The notes under the pieces: generated by a model
Seen by the model: only the letters and a program-made list of their open reading frames with translations
What the model was told of the DNA's origin: nothing
Databases searched by the model: none
From: Tabrizicola fusiformis
Lineage (GTDB): Bacteria; Pseudomonadota; Alphaproteobacteria; Rhodobacterales; Rhodobacteraceae
Reading direction: 5' to 3'
DNA length: 57,048 nt
Assembly: GCF_013328815.1 (NCBI RefSeq)
Contig: NZ_JABUHN010000017.1
Coordinates: 1-57,048, forward strand
Part shown: positions 9,469 through 17,909 of the stretch, one piece after another
Numbering within the stretch: position 1 is the first letter of the stretch
Layout: each line of letters begins with the position of its first letter
Made by a program: the position numbers and the translations under genes

Positions 9469-10219
9469 CGCGCAACCGCGCCTGCACTTCGCCCAGCGCC
9501 GCAAGATAGGGCCCGGCCATCTCGTCCAGCGGCACGGTCGCTGCAAGACCGATGTTCAGCGCCGCCACGATCCGCCCCCGGGCGTTCAAGAGCGGCACCG
9601 CGACCGAGCAAAGCCCTTCCTCCACCTCCTGATCAATCAGAGCATGGCCCTGCGCCCGCACGCGGGCCAGTTCGGCCATCACCGCTTCGGGATCGGTCAG
9701 GGTGCGGGCGGTGCGGCGGGGCAGCGGGCCGGGGCCAAGGATTCTGCGCGCCTCTGCCTCTGGCAGGGCTGCCAGCAGGATGCGCCCCATGCTGGTGCAA
9801 TAGGCCGGCAGGCGGGAACCCGGCATCAGCGCAATGGACATCACCCGTTTTTGTGCGGCCCGCGCGACATAGACGATTTCCGCCCCATCCAGAATTGACA
9901 CGGAAGAGCTTTGCCCGACCCGTTCCGACAATTCGTCAAGGAAGGGCTGCACAATCTGCGGCAGGGGCATGGTGGCCAAGCAGGCCGTGCCCAGACGCAG
10001 CACCCGGGGCGTCAACGTAAAGAACTTGCCGTCATAATCGGCATAGCCGTGATGGGCCAAGGTCAAGAGACAGCGCCGCGCCGTCGCCCGGTCCAGCCCC
10101 GAGACCGCCGCAACTTCCGATATCGACTGGCGCGGGCGGTCGGCACGAAAGGTCTCGATCACCGCCAGCCCCTTGGCCAGCCCACCCATGATGTCCCGCT
10201 CGCCGATCATGCTGTCCAT
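9455..10219 (-). CDS. pcaR: IclR-family transcriptional regulator, PcaR/PobR-like
   Basis: A 254-residue IclR protein. The N-terminal helix-turn-helix SISEVAAVSGLDRATARRCLLTL lies at about residues 32-54. A C-terminal effector domain follows, including MPGSRLPAYCTSMGRILLA, the motif of the beta-ketoadipate-pathway IclR group. It is divergent from pcaIJF, and a 10+10 bp inverted repeat lies between the genes. In relatives PcaR senses 3-oxoadipate; that effector is inferred here. Met1, Met4 and Met11 are all possible starts. A TTGACA box reading this way at 10235-10230 would favour a later start. Confidence 0.85.
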   Translation of the reverse strand: MDSMIGERDIMGGLAKGLAVIETFRADRPRQSISEVAAVSGLDRATARRCLLTLAHHGYADYDGKFFTLTPRVLRLGTACLATMPLPQIVQPFLDELSERVGQSSSVSILDGAEIVYVARAAQKRVMSIALMPGSRLPAYCTSMGRILLAALPEAEARRILGPGPLPRRTARTLTDPEAVMAELARVRAQGHALIDQEVEEGLCSVAVPLLNARGRIVAALNIGLAATVPLDEMAGPYLAALGEVQARLRAILT

Positions 10220-10221
10220 CC

Positions 10222-10254
10222 GTGCGATATGTCAACAAATGCAGCATATCGCAC
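10222..10254. promoter_or_regulatory. Perfect inverted repeat, candidate PcaR operator
   Basis: The arms GTGCGATATG (10222-10231) and CATATCGCAC (10245-10254) are exact complements separated by 13 bp. They sit between the IclR gene and pcaI, beginning two bases from the annotated IclR start. The site overlaps a TTGACA motif on the minus strand, so binding could control both directions. The assignment to the IclR protein is inferred from position. Confidence 0.65.
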
Positions 10255-10333
10255 AAACCCGATTTACGGCAACCCTGCGCTGCGCCTATGGCTTGGCCAT
10301 CGCGGGCCAGGCCCGCCAAGGCTGGAGGATGCC

Positions 10334-11065
10334 ATGGACAAGACCCTTCCCGATGTCGCCCGGGCGGTGGCCGGGATCACCGACGGCATGACGGTGATGA
10401 TCGGCGGCTTCGGCGGCGCGGGTTCGCCCATCGAACTGATCCACGCGCTGATTGACCGCTACCGCGCCACCGGGCATCCCACGGGGCTGACGGTGATCAA
10501 TAACAATGCCGGAAACGGCCATGTCGGCCTTGCCGCGCTGATCGAGGCGGGAATGGTGGCAAAGCTGATCTGCTCTTTCCCGCGTTCGGCCGATCCGGTT
10601 GTGTTCACCGAGATGTATCTTGCGGGCAAGATTGCGCTTGAACTGGTGCCGCAGGGCACGCTGGCCGAACGTATCCGCGCCGGGGGGGCAGGCATTCCCG
10701 CCTTCTACACCCCGACGAGCTTTGGCACCGACCTTGCCAAAGGCAAGCCGGTCGAGGTGTTCGAAGGCCGCTCCTATGTGCAGGAACGCTGGCTCAAGGC
10801 CGATGTCGCGCTGGTCAAGGCCGAACTGGCCGACCCGCATGGCAACCTGACCTATCGCGCGGCGGCGCGGAATTTTGGCCCGCTGATGTGCATGGCCGCC
10901 GCCGAGACCATCGTGCAGGCCCGCCGCATCGTGCCGCCCGGCGGAATCGACCCCGAGCATGTAATCACCCCCGGCATCTTTGTGCAGAAGGTGGTCGAGG
11001 TGCCGAACCCGGCGCAGGAAGAGGATCTGAACCTCGCCAAAGCCACCTATCCGCTGGAGGTCTGA
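10334..11065 (+). CDS. pcaI: 3-oxoadipate CoA-transferase subunit A
   Basis: A 243-residue alpha subunit of the CoA-transferase family I. It has the glycine-rich CoA-binding segment IGGFGGAGSP (about residues 22-31) and the family block GNGHVGLAALI. It transfers CoA from succinyl-CoA to 3-oxoadipate with the PcaJ subunit. The start is the ATG after GGAGGATGCC; the frame is open further upstream but has no signal there. It is the first gene of pcaIJF, with 3 bp between it and pcaJ. It would receive 3-oxoadipate from the maleylacetate reductase at 36348. Confidence 0.93.
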   Translation: MDKTLPDVARAVAGITDGMTVMIGGFGGAGSPIELIHALIDRYRATGHPTGLTVINNNAGNGHVGLAALIEAGMVAKLICSFPRSADPVVFTEMYLAGKIALELVPQGTLAERIRAGGAGIPAFYTPTSFGTDLAKGKPVEVFEGRSYVQERWLKADVALVKAELADPHGNLTYRAAARNFGPLMCMAAAETIVQARRIVPPGGIDPEHVITPGIFVQKVVEVPNPAQEEDLNLAKATYPLEV

Positions 11066-11068
11066 GCC

Positions 11069-11737
11069 ATGGACAAGCTGACGAACAACCAGATCGCCTG
11101 GCGCGCGGCGCAGGACATTGCCGATGGCGCCTATGTCAATCTTGGCATCGGCTTTCCCGAAAAGGTCGCACAGTTTCAGCCGCCGGGGCGGCAGGCCATC
11201 TTTCACACCGAAAACGGCATCCTGAACTTCGGCGAAAGCCCGGCGAAGGGAACCGAAGACTGGGACGTGATCAACGCGGGCAAAAAGGCCGTCACCGTCA
11301 AACCGGGCACCAGTTTCTTCCACCATGCCGACAGTTTTGCCATGGTGCGGGGCGGGCATCTGGATGTGGCGATCCTTGGCGCCTATGAGGTGGCCGAGAA
11401 CGGCGACCTTGCCAACTGGTCCACCGGGCCCAAGGGGGTTCCCGCCGTGGGGGGTGCGATGGATCTGGTCCATGGCGCCAAGCGCGTGGCCGTCATTACC
11501 GATCATGTGACCAAGGACGGCAAGCCCAAGCTTCTGCAACGCTGCACCCTGCCGCTGACCGGCGTGGGCTGCGTGACGCGGGTCTATACCAGCCTTGCCG
11601 TGATCGACATTGAAGACGGGCGCTTTGTGCTGCGCGAGAAACTGCCGTCGCTGTCGGTTGAGGAATTGCAGGCCGTGACCGGCGCCGAACTTTTCATCCC
11701 CGGCCCCGTTGCCGACCTGATCTGCCCCGAGGTGTGA
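11069..11737 (+). CDS. pcaJ: 3-oxoadipate CoA-transferase subunit B
   Basis: A 222-residue beta subunit. The motif HTENGIL (about residues 48-54) carries the glutamate that forms the enzyme-CoA thioester. VNLGIGFPEKV near the N-terminus and GGAMDLVHGAKRVAV in the middle are typical of the family. The ATG follows the pcaI stop closely and the stop overlaps a possible GTG start of pcaF. It acts in the cytoplasm in the beta-ketoadipate pathway. Confidence 0.93.
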   Translation: MDKLTNNQIAWRAAQDIADGAYVNLGIGFPEKVAQFQPPGRQAIFHTENGILNFGESPAKGTEDWDVINAGKKAVTVKPGTSFFHHADSFAMVRGGHLDVAILGAYEVAENGDLANWSTGPKGVPAVGGAMDLVHGAKRVAVITDHVTKDGKPKLLQRCTLPLTGVGCVTRVYTSLAVIDIEDGRFVLREKLPSLSVEELQAVTGAELFIPGPVADLICPEV

Positions 11738-11739
11738 CT

Positions 11740-12939
11740 ATGACCGAAGCCTATATCTGCGACTATATCCGCACCCCCATCGGCCGCTATGCCGGTTCGC
11801 TTTCTTCCGTGCGCCCCGATGATCTGGGTGCGGTGCCGCTGCGGGCGCTGATGGCGCGCAACGCGGGGGTGGACTGGGAAGCAGTGGACGATGTGATCTT
11901 CGGCTGCGCCAATCAGGCGGGCGAGGATAACCGCAACGTGGCGCGGATGTCGCTTTTGCTGGCCGGTCTGCCCATCGGCATCGGCGGCACCACGATGAAC
12001 CGGCTGTGCGGCTCGGGCATGGATGCGGTGATCACCGCTGCGCGGGCGATCAAGGCGGGCGAGGGCAGCCTTTACATCGCAGGCGGCGTGGAAAGCATGA
12101 GCCGCGCACCCTTTGTCATGCCCAAAGCCGAAACGGCCTTTTCCCGCGACAATGCGGTTTACGATACCACCATCGGCTGGCGCTTTGTGAACCCGGCGAT
12201 GCACAGGGCCTATGGCACCGATTCCATGCCGCAGACCGGGCAGAACGTGGCCGATGATTACGGCATCAGCCGCGAGGCGCAGGACGGCATGGCGCTGTCA
12301 TCGCAGGCCAAGGCCGCTGCGGCGCAGGCAAACGGGCGGCTGGCCCGCGAAATCACCCCGGTCACCATTCCGCAGCGCAAGGGCGATCCGCTGGTGGTGG
12401 ACAGTGACGAACACCCCCGCGCCACCACGCCCGAAGCCTTGGCCAAACTGAAACCGCTATTCGCGGGTGGCTCAGTCACCGCGGGCAATGCTTCGGGCGT
12501 GAATGATGGGGCGGCGGCCCTGATCATCGCCAGCGAGGCGGCGGCCCGCGCCCATGGCCTGACCCCCATCGCGCGCATTCTGGGCGGGGCGGTTGCAGGC
12601 GTGCCGCCGCGGATCATGGGCATCGGCCCGGCCCCGGCCAGCCAGAAGCTCATGGCGCGGCTTGGCCTGACGCAGGCCGATTTCGACGTGATCGAGCTGA
12701 ACGAAGCCTTTGCCGCCCAAGGCATCGCCACGCTGCGGCAACTGGGCATCGCCGATGATGACGCCCGGGTGAACCCCAATGGCGGCGCCATCGCGCTTGG
12801 CCATCCCCTTGGCATGTCGGGTGCCCGCATCGCCGGCACCGCCGCGCTGCAACTGGCGCTGACCGGCGGGCGGCGGGCTTTGTCCACCATGTGCATCGGC
12901 GTGGGTCAGGGCATCGCCGTGGCCACCGAGCGGGTCTGA
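11740..12939 (+). CDS. pcaF: 3-oxoadipyl-CoA thiolase
   Basis: A 399-residue thiolase with the nucleophile Cys90 in [10 protein letters not shown], the histidine motif [19 protein letters not shown] and the second cysteine motif [11 protein letters not shown]. It cleaves 3-oxoadipyl-CoA to succinyl-CoA and acetyl-CoA. The N-terminal [15 protein letters not shown] matches PcaF rather than general acetyl-CoA acetyltransferases. A GTG six bases earlier overlaps the pcaJ stop and is an alternative start. It is the last gene of pcaIJF, and the convergent LysR gene ends 6 bp away. Confidence 0.93.
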   Translation: MTEAYICDYIRTPIGRYAGSLSSVRPDDLGAVPLRALMARNAGVDWEAVDDVIFGCANQAGEDNRNVARMSLLLAGLPIGIGGTTMNRLCGSGMDAVITAARAIKAGEGSLYIAGGVESMSRAPFVMPKAETAFSRDNAVYDTTIGWRFVNPAMHRAYGTDSMPQTGQNVADDYGISREAQDGMALSSQAKAAAAQANGRLAREITPVTIPQRKGDPLVVDSDEHPRATTPEALAKLKPLFAGGSVTAGNASGVNDGAAALIIASEAAARAHGLTPIARILGGAVAGVPPRIMGIGPAPASQKLMARLGLTQADFDVIELNEAFAAQGIATLRQLGIADDDARVNPNGGAIALGHPLGMSGARIAGTAALQLALTGGRRALSTMCIGVGQGIAVATERV

Positions 12940-12944
12940 CCCGA

Positions 12945-13925
12945 TCAATCTTCGGCGGGGAGGGTTTCGGCCTGCCCCGCCCCCCAGACCACCACCCGCT
13001 CGTGCCGGCGGATCACATGGCGCAGGTTGTCGAAGGCGGCAATCACATGTGCCGCGAACCGCTCAACCGATGGCGCCCGCGGTGCCGAGGTCAGCCGCAA
13101 CACCCCCAGCGAGCGGTTGGGCTGCGGGATGTCATAGGGCAGCGTGACGATCCGCCCCTCTTGCCGCTGCGCGAAGACCGCCGAAAACGGCAGCACCGCC
13201 AGCGCATCGGTTTCCGCCAGCACATTGACCACACTCATCAGCGAGCCGCCCGAATAGCGGATGTTCAGGTCGGACATGCCAATGGACATCAGGATCATCT
13301 GCAAATCCGACATCAGGGGCGAGCCGGGCAGCGGCGCCACCCATGGAAAACGGGTCAGATCCTGCGCTTCAAGCGGGCGCTTGCGCATGAGCGGGTGGCC
13401 CGGACGACAGGCCACGATGTTGCGGCCCGGCAGAATCTCGGTGAAGAGAAACGCCGGACCAAGGTCCAGCGCGCCGATGGGCACGATGCCAAGGTCGATC
13501 TGGTTGCCTTCAAGCGCCGCCATGATCTCGGGCAGGTTCATGTAGGATTGCTGCACCGTGACATCGGGTTCCAGATTCAGGAACTCGCCGATCATCCGGC
13601 TGATCATGGAATCGATAAAGAACGGCACCCCGCCCAGCCGCACCAGCCCCTTGGTGCCGCGCACGAACCCCTGCACCGCATCTGACGCCCGGCGCGAGGC
13701 GGCAATGATCGCCCGTCCCTGCACCGCAAGCTGATGGCCAAGGGCCGTGGCCTGCAACGGACGGCGGCCTTTGAGGAACAGCGGCTCTCCCACCCGCGCC
13801 TCAAGCATGGCGAGCGAGCGGCTGACCGCGGGCTGGGTCAAGCCCAGCATCGCGGCCCCTTCCGACACGCCGCCCGCATCCAGCACGGCGGCAAGCTGCA
13901 TCAGGTGGCGCTCATTCAACTTCAT
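12945..13925 (-). CDS. LysR-family transcriptional regulator
   Basis: A 326-residue LysR activator. The N-terminal winged helix (GGVSEGAAMLGLTQPAVSRSLAMLEARVGEPLF, residues 18-50) is followed by a periplasmic-binding-like effector domain. It is divergent from the intradiol dioxygenase at 14016, with a TTGGT-N11-ACCAA site in the 90-bp gap, the usual layout for an aromatic-pathway LysR regulator and its target. It is related in style to the second LysR protein at 35307-36257. The effector is unknown; a ring-cleavage product or muconate is the usual kind. Confidence 0.88.
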   Translation of the reverse strand: MKLNERHLMQLAAVLDAGGVSEGAAMLGLTQPAVSRSLAMLEARVGEPLFLKGRRPLQATALGHQLAVQGRAIIAASRRASDAVQGFVRGTKGLVRLGGVPFFIDSMISRMIGEFLNLEPDVTVQQSYMNLPEIMAALEGNQIDLGIVPIGALDLGPAFLFTEILPGRNIVACRPGHPLMRKRPLEAQDLTRFPWVAPLPGSPLMSDLQMILMSIGMSDLNIRYSGGSLMSVVNVLAETDALAVLPFSAVFAQRQEGRIVTLPYDIPQPNRSLGVLRLTSAPRAPSVERFAAHVIAAFDNLRHVIRRHERVVVWGAGQAETLPAED

Positions 13926-13942
13926 GCCATAATGCTATACTG

Positions 13943-13963
13943 TTGGTCGAACATCTCAACCAA
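13943..13963. promoter_or_regulatory. LysR-type binding site candidate (TTGGT-N11-ACCAA)
   Basis: An exact 5-bp inverted repeat with an 11-bp spacer. It contains the T-N11-A core of LysR boxes and lies between the LysR gene and the intradiol dioxygenase gene. A TATACT motif sits just before it at 13936. Function is inferred from position and form. Confidence 0.5.
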
Positions 13964-14015
13964 AATCCTCGGGCGCCGCGCTATCCAAAGTTCAGGGGCA
14001 GGGAGGCCCGACGGG

Positions 14016-14894
14016 ATGGATGGGCGGCAGCAACAGCCGCAGCCGGGCGAAGGCCCGTCTGCACAACGCGCAATCGCAAGCGATTTCGCCGACCGGCTGA
14101 ACCGGGTTGCCCCCTCGCGGCTGGGCGATGCGGTGGGCCAACTGGTGGCGGCGCTGCATGACATTGCCGCGAAGATCGCGCTGACCCCCGAAGAAATGCG
14201 GGCCGTGGTCGCCTTCCTGACCGAGGCCGGGCATCATGCCGACAGCCGCCGTCAGGAATGGGTGCTGCTGGCCGATGCGCTGGGCCTCTCCTCGCTGGTC
14301 GAGGATATGGCAACGCCGCGCCCGGAGGGGGCCACGCCCAACACGGTGGCCGGGCCGTTCTACCGCGCCGACGCGCCGGACCTGCCCGCCGGGGCCAACC
14401 TGTCGCGCGACGGTCGTGGCGTGCCGCTTGCCGTGCGGGGCCGGGTTCTGGGCCTGAACGGCGCGCCGGTTGGGGGGGCTTTGGTCGAGGTCTGGCAGGC
14501 CAATGGCGAGGGCCGCTATGAAAATCAGGAACCCGACCGGCAGCCCGAACACAACCTGCGCGGCCGCCTGCGCAGCGATGCGCAGGGCCGGTTCAACTTC
14601 CGATCGGTCATGCCAAAGGGTTATGCCCTGCCCTCGGACGGGCCGGTGGGGCGGCTGATCGCGCGGCTTGGCCTCTGCCTTGAACGGCCCGCACATATCC
14701 ACTTCCGCGTCTCGGCCGAAGGGCATGAGAGGCTGACGACCCACATCTTCGACCGGGCAGATCCTGCCATCGGCCGGGATGCGATCTTCGGGGTGAAACC
14801 CGAACTCCTGGCCGATTTCCGACCCGCCGAAGGAGCGGCGGACGGACGTCTGCTTGACCTGAAACTTGTGCTTTGCCCGCTGCGGCAAGGCTGA
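14016..14894 (+). CDS. Intradiol ring-cleavage dioxygenase (catechol/hydroxyquinol 1,2-dioxygenase type)
   Basis: A 292-residue enzyme with all four Fe(III) ligands: Tyr168 (GRYEN), Tyr203 (KGYALP), His227 and His229 (RPAHIHF). The N-terminal helical linker domain of catechol dioxygenases is present (ALTPEEMRAVVAFLTEAG), and TPNTVAGPFYRADAP begins the catalytic barrel. SDGPVGRLIARLG resembles hydroxyquinol enzymes more than CatA. It opens a catechol- or hydroxyquinol-type ring between the hydroxyl groups. The ATG follows GGGAGG by ten bases. It differs clearly from the hydroxyquinol dioxygenase at 34130, so its preferred substrate may differ. Confidence 0.85.
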   Translation: MDGRQQQPQPGEGPSAQRAIASDFADRLNRVAPSRLGDAVGQLVAALHDIAAKIALTPEEMRAVVAFLTEAGHHADSRRQEWVLLADALGLSSLVEDMATPRPEGATPNTVAGPFYRADAPDLPAGANLSRDGRGVPLAVRGRVLGLNGAPVGGALVEVWQANGEGRYENQEPDRQPEHNLRGRLRSDAQGRFNFRSVMPKGYALPSDGPVGRLIARLGLCLERPAHIHFRVSAEGHERLTTHIFDRADPAIGRDAIFGVKPELLADFRPAEGAADGRLLDLKLVLCPLRQG

Positions 14895-14913
14895 CCCAAC
14901 CGGAGGAAAACCC

Positions 14914-15873
14914 ATGAGCCAGATCAGCGGCTATCACCACCTGACGATGTCAACAGACGGCGCGCAGGAGGATTTCGACTTTTACACCAAGACGCTGGGC
15001 CTGCATTCGGTCAAGCGGACCGTGCTGTTTGACGGCACGATCCCGGTCTATCACCTTTACTATGGCTCGCCCAATGGCGATGCCTCGACCATCATCACCA
15101 CCTTCCCCTTCCGCAAGCCGGGCGTTTATGGCCGTCGCGGCACCAATCAGTCGCGCACCATCATGCAGTCGATCCCCAAGGGCGCTGCGCAATTCTGGGT
15201 GGACCGGCTGAACGGGCGCGGCATCAAGGCGGAAAAGACCACCCGCTTCGGTGCGGACCGCGTGGTTTTCGCCCATCCCTGCGGCATCCCGCATGAACTG
15301 GTGGAAAGCGACGGGGACCCCCGCACGCCCATCACCAATGACAAGCAGGGCATCGGTGCGGCCCATGGCATCAAGGGCATCTATGGCGCCTCGGTCGCCG
15401 TGATGGACCGCACCGCGATGGACGATTTCATGACCATCGCCCTGCCCCTGACCAAAGAGGCCGACACCCATGAAGGTCTGGTGTTCCGCGTGCCGGACGC
15501 GAATGGCGTGGTGCAGCGCGTCGAGGTGATCGTGGACCGTGACAGCGCGCAGGGCACCTGGACGCTCTCGGGCGGCACGATCCACCACCTTGCGCTGAAC
15601 ACCGGCGACGAGGAAAACCAGTTGAAACTGCGCGCCCATATCGAGGGGTTGGGCTTTACCGACATCTCGGAACAGAAGGACCGCAACTACTTCAAATCCT
15701 GCTATGTCCGCAGTCCCGGCGGCGCGCTGTTCGAACTGGCATGGACCACACCCGAAGGCTGGGCCAAGGACGAGCCGCCCGGCGCCATCGGCAAGACGCT
15801 GGTCTTCCCGCCGTGGTTCAAGGACCGCGAGGCGGAGCTGCGCGAAGGGCTGGAGCAGGCCGAGTTCGCCTGA
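14914..15873 (+). CDS. VOC-family ring-cleaving dioxygenase, MhqO-like
   Basis: A 319-residue protein made of two glyoxalase/bleomycin-resistance (VOC) modules. The N-terminal one is ISGYHHLTMSTDGAQEDFDFYTKTLGLHSVKRTV. The C-terminal one carries GGTIHHLALN and ends GGALFELAWTTPEGWA. The metal ligands would be His10 or His11, the histidine of TIHHLAL and the glutamate of ALFELA. Length and motifs match the MhqO/LinE-like extradiol group acting on hydroquinones. Start ATG after CGGAGGAAAA. The stop overlaps the next gene (TGATG), an MhqD-like esterase; the same two families are paired in Bacillus mhq operons. Confidence 0.82.
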   Translation: MSQISGYHHLTMSTDGAQEDFDFYTKTLGLHSVKRTVLFDGTIPVYHLYYGSPNGDASTIITTFPFRKPGVYGRRGTNQSRTIMQSIPKGAAQFWVDRLNGRGIKAEKTTRFGADRVVFAHPCGIPHELVESDGDPRTPITNDKQGIGAAHGIKGIYGASVAVMDRTAMDDFMTIALPLTKEADTHEGLVFRVPDANGVVQRVEVIVDRDSAQGTWTLSGGTIHHLALNTGDEENQLKLRAHIEGLGFTDISEQKDRNYFKSCYVRSPGGALFELAWTTPEGWAKDEPPGAIGKTLVFPPWFKDREAELREGLEQAEFA

Positions 15874-16523
15874 TGGCATCGGGCGCCCTTCATCTTGGGG
15901 CATCGGCGGGGGCAAGGGCGGTTTGCGTCCTTGTCCACGGTCGTGGGCAATCGCCGGAAGAGATGCAGTCCCATATCCTTGCCCGGCTTGATGCGCCCGG
16001 GGTGGCCTTTGTGCTGCCCCGCGCACCAGGAAATGTCTGGTATGCGGCCCGGGCGGTAGACCCGCTGACGCCCGAAACGCGGGTCGCGCTGGCTAAGGCG
16101 ATCGACCATCTCGCGGGCGATATCGCGGCGGCGCGGGCGGCGCATCCGGGCCTGCCTCTGGTGCTGGCGGGGTTTTCGCAGGGCGCGTGCCTGTCGCTGG
16201 AATATGCCTTTGCGGGCCTTCCACCGCCGCAGGCTCTGGTGGCCTTTACCGGCTGCCGGGTGGGGGTTCTTTCGGATGACCGCCCCCATGCCCTGCCCGC
16301 CGGGCTGCCGGTTTACCTGACCGGCGCCGATGCCGACCCCTGGATACCCGTCACCGCCTTTGCCGAGGCGGCGCTGGAACTGGGGCAGGCCCGCGCCCGG
16401 CTGCGATGCGACCTTTTCCCCGGCAGACCGCATGAGGCGACCGGGACCGAGATCGAGATGCTGCGAACCGTTCTGGCTGATCTGGTCAGCGGCAAGACAC
16501 CCGGAATGGCGGCCCCACGCTAG
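15873..16523 (+). CDS. Alpha/beta hydrolase, phospholipase/carboxylesterase (MhqD-like)
   Basis: A 216-residue hydrolase. VCVLVHGRGQSPEEM carries the oxyanion strand, GFSQGACLSLEYA holds the nucleophile serine, TGADADPWIP supplies the aspartate and FPGRPHEAT the histidine. It belongs to the small carboxylesterase family containing MhqD. It overlaps the preceding MhqO-like gene by one base, so the pair should be co-translated. In the mhq context the role is hydrolysis or detoxification linked to quinone-type compounds; the natural substrate is not shown. Confidence 0.8.
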   Translation: MASGALHLGASAGARAVCVLVHGRGQSPEEMQSHILARLDAPGVAFVLPRAPGNVWYAARAVDPLTPETRVALAKAIDHLAGDIAAARAAHPGLPLVLAGFSQGACLSLEYAFAGLPPPQALVAFTGCRVGVLSDDRPHALPAGLPVYLTGADADPWIPVTAFAEAALELGQARARLRCDLFPGRPHEATGTEIEMLRTVLADLVSGKTPGMAAPR

Positions 16524-16597
16524 GGCCGCCCTTTCGCATTTCCGGCGGCGCCGCGGGAGGCGGACCGCCAACCGACACACAAAAGGGAGGAACGAAC

Positions 16598-17872
16598 ATG
16601 ATCACCAGACGGAAATTCCTGCGCAGTTCGGCGGCCACCGGCCTGACGCTTGCCGCTTCGGGCCTTGCGGCGCCGGCCATTGCACAAGGCGCCAAGATCA
16701 AGCTGGGCTATGTCTCGCCGCAGACCGGCCCGCTGGCCGGTTTTGCCGAAAGCGATGCCTTCAACATCGAAGCCTTTCTGGCCTCGGAGGTCGGCAAGAA
16801 CTTTGAGGTCATCGTCAAGGACAGCCAGTCGAACCCCAACCGCGCGGCGGAAGTGGCCAAGGAACTGATCCTGAACGATGGGGTCAGCCTGATGCTGGCG
16901 GCCTCGACGCCGGAAAACACCAATCCCGTCGCCTCGGTCTGCGAAGGCGAAGGCGTGCCTGTGATCACCACCGTTGCCCCCTGGCAGCCGTGGTTCATCG
17001 GCCAACAGGGCAACCCGCGTGACCCGGCAAGCTGGCAAGGCTTTGACTATGCCTTCCACTATTTCTGGGGCATGGAGGATGTGATTCAGGTCTACACCTC
17101 GATGTGGAACCAGCTTGCGACCAACAAGGCGGTGGGCGGGTTGTTCCCGAATGACGCCGACGGCAACGCCTGGGGCGACCCCGACAACGGGCTGAAACCG
17201 GGGCTGGCCGCAGCGGGCTATGCGCTGACCAATCCGGGCAGCTTCCAGAACCTGTCGGATGATTTCTCGGCCCAGATCAACGCCTTCAAGGCGGCGAACA
17301 CCGACATCATCACCGGCGTGCTGATCCCGCCGGATTTCACCACCTTCTGGAACCAGTTGCGCCAGCAAGGGGTCAAGCCCAAGGTGGTGACTGTGGCCAA
17401 GGCCCTGCTCTTCCCGCAATCGGTGGAAACGCTGGGCGATGCCGGGCACAACCTGTCGTCGGAAGTGTGGTGGACGCCGTCGCACCCGTTCGCCTCCTCG
17501 ATCACCGGGCAAAGCTCGGCCGATCTGGCGGCGGATTTCACTGCCAAAACCGGGCGTCCGTGGACCCAGCCCATCGGCTTTGTGCATTCGCTGTTTGAAG
17601 TGGCGGCCAATGTCATGGGTCGCGCGGCGGACCCGACCGATGGCGATGGCGTGGCCGAGGCGATTGCCGCAACCGACATGGCCACCATCGTCGGCAAGGT
17701 GGCGTGGAACGGCGCCGGCGTGCCCGAGTTTGCGGCCAAGAACGTCTGCAAGACGCCGCTGACCGGCGGCCAGTGGCGGATGAAAGAGGGCGGCGGCTAT
17801 GACCTCGTGATTGTCGAGAATGGCGCCGCACCGGAAATCCCGACCGGCGGCACGATGGAGGCGCTTGCCTGA
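16598..17872 (+). CDS. Branched-chain-type ABC transporter substrate-binding protein (orphan)
   Basis: A 424-residue periplasmic binding protein of the HAAT/LivK type. The N-terminus MITRRKFLRSSAATGL is a twin-arginine signal, with cleavage probably after APAIAQ. The mature part begins KIKLGYVSPQTGPLAGF and has KDSQSNPNRAAEVAKELIL, the usual first lobe. It shares many positions with the binding protein at 20742 (the W-rich FWG..., SEVWWTP). It has no permease genes next to it, so it may serve one of the two livGFHM sets downstream. A good site, AAAGGGAGG, precedes the ATG. The ligand is probably an aromatic compound rather than an amino acid (inferred from context). Confidence 0.85.
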   Translation: MITRRKFLRSSAATGLTLAASGLAAPAIAQGAKIKLGYVSPQTGPLAGFAESDAFNIEAFLASEVGKNFEVIVKDSQSNPNRAAEVAKELILNDGVSLMLAASTPENTNPVASVCEGEGVPVITTVAPWQPWFIGQQGNPRDPASWQGFDYAFHYFWGMEDVIQVYTSMWNQLATNKAVGGLFPNDADGNAWGDPDNGLKPGLAAAGYALTNPGSFQNLSDDFSAQINAFKAANTDIITGVLIPPDFTTFWNQLRQQGVKPKVVTVAKALLFPQSVETLGDAGHNLSSEVWWTPSHPFASSITGQSSADLAADFTAKTGRPWTQPIGFVHSLFEVAANVMGRAADPTDGDGVAEAIAATDMATIVGKVAWNGAGVPEFAAKNVCKTPLTGGQWRMKEGGGYDLVIVENGAAPEIPTGGTMEALA

Positions 17873-17882
17873 TGCCCTTGGT

Positions 17883-17908
17883 GGCGGGGTCCGAATCCGG
17901 CCCCCGCC
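17883..17908. terminator. Bidirectional hairpin between convergent genes
   Basis: GGCGGGG (17883-17889) pairs with CCCCGCC (17902-17908), with a further CCG/CGG pairing inside. It fills the 37-bp gap between the solute-binding protein gene and the convergent XylR-like gene. No long U run follows, so termination efficiency is uncertain. Confidence 0.5.
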
Positions 17909-17909
17909 G

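Noticed and set aside
9911-10333. Upstream extension of pcaI
   Set aside because: The open frame continues through the divergent IclR gene and operator. PcaI homology begins at MDKTLPDV with a ribosome binding site just before it.
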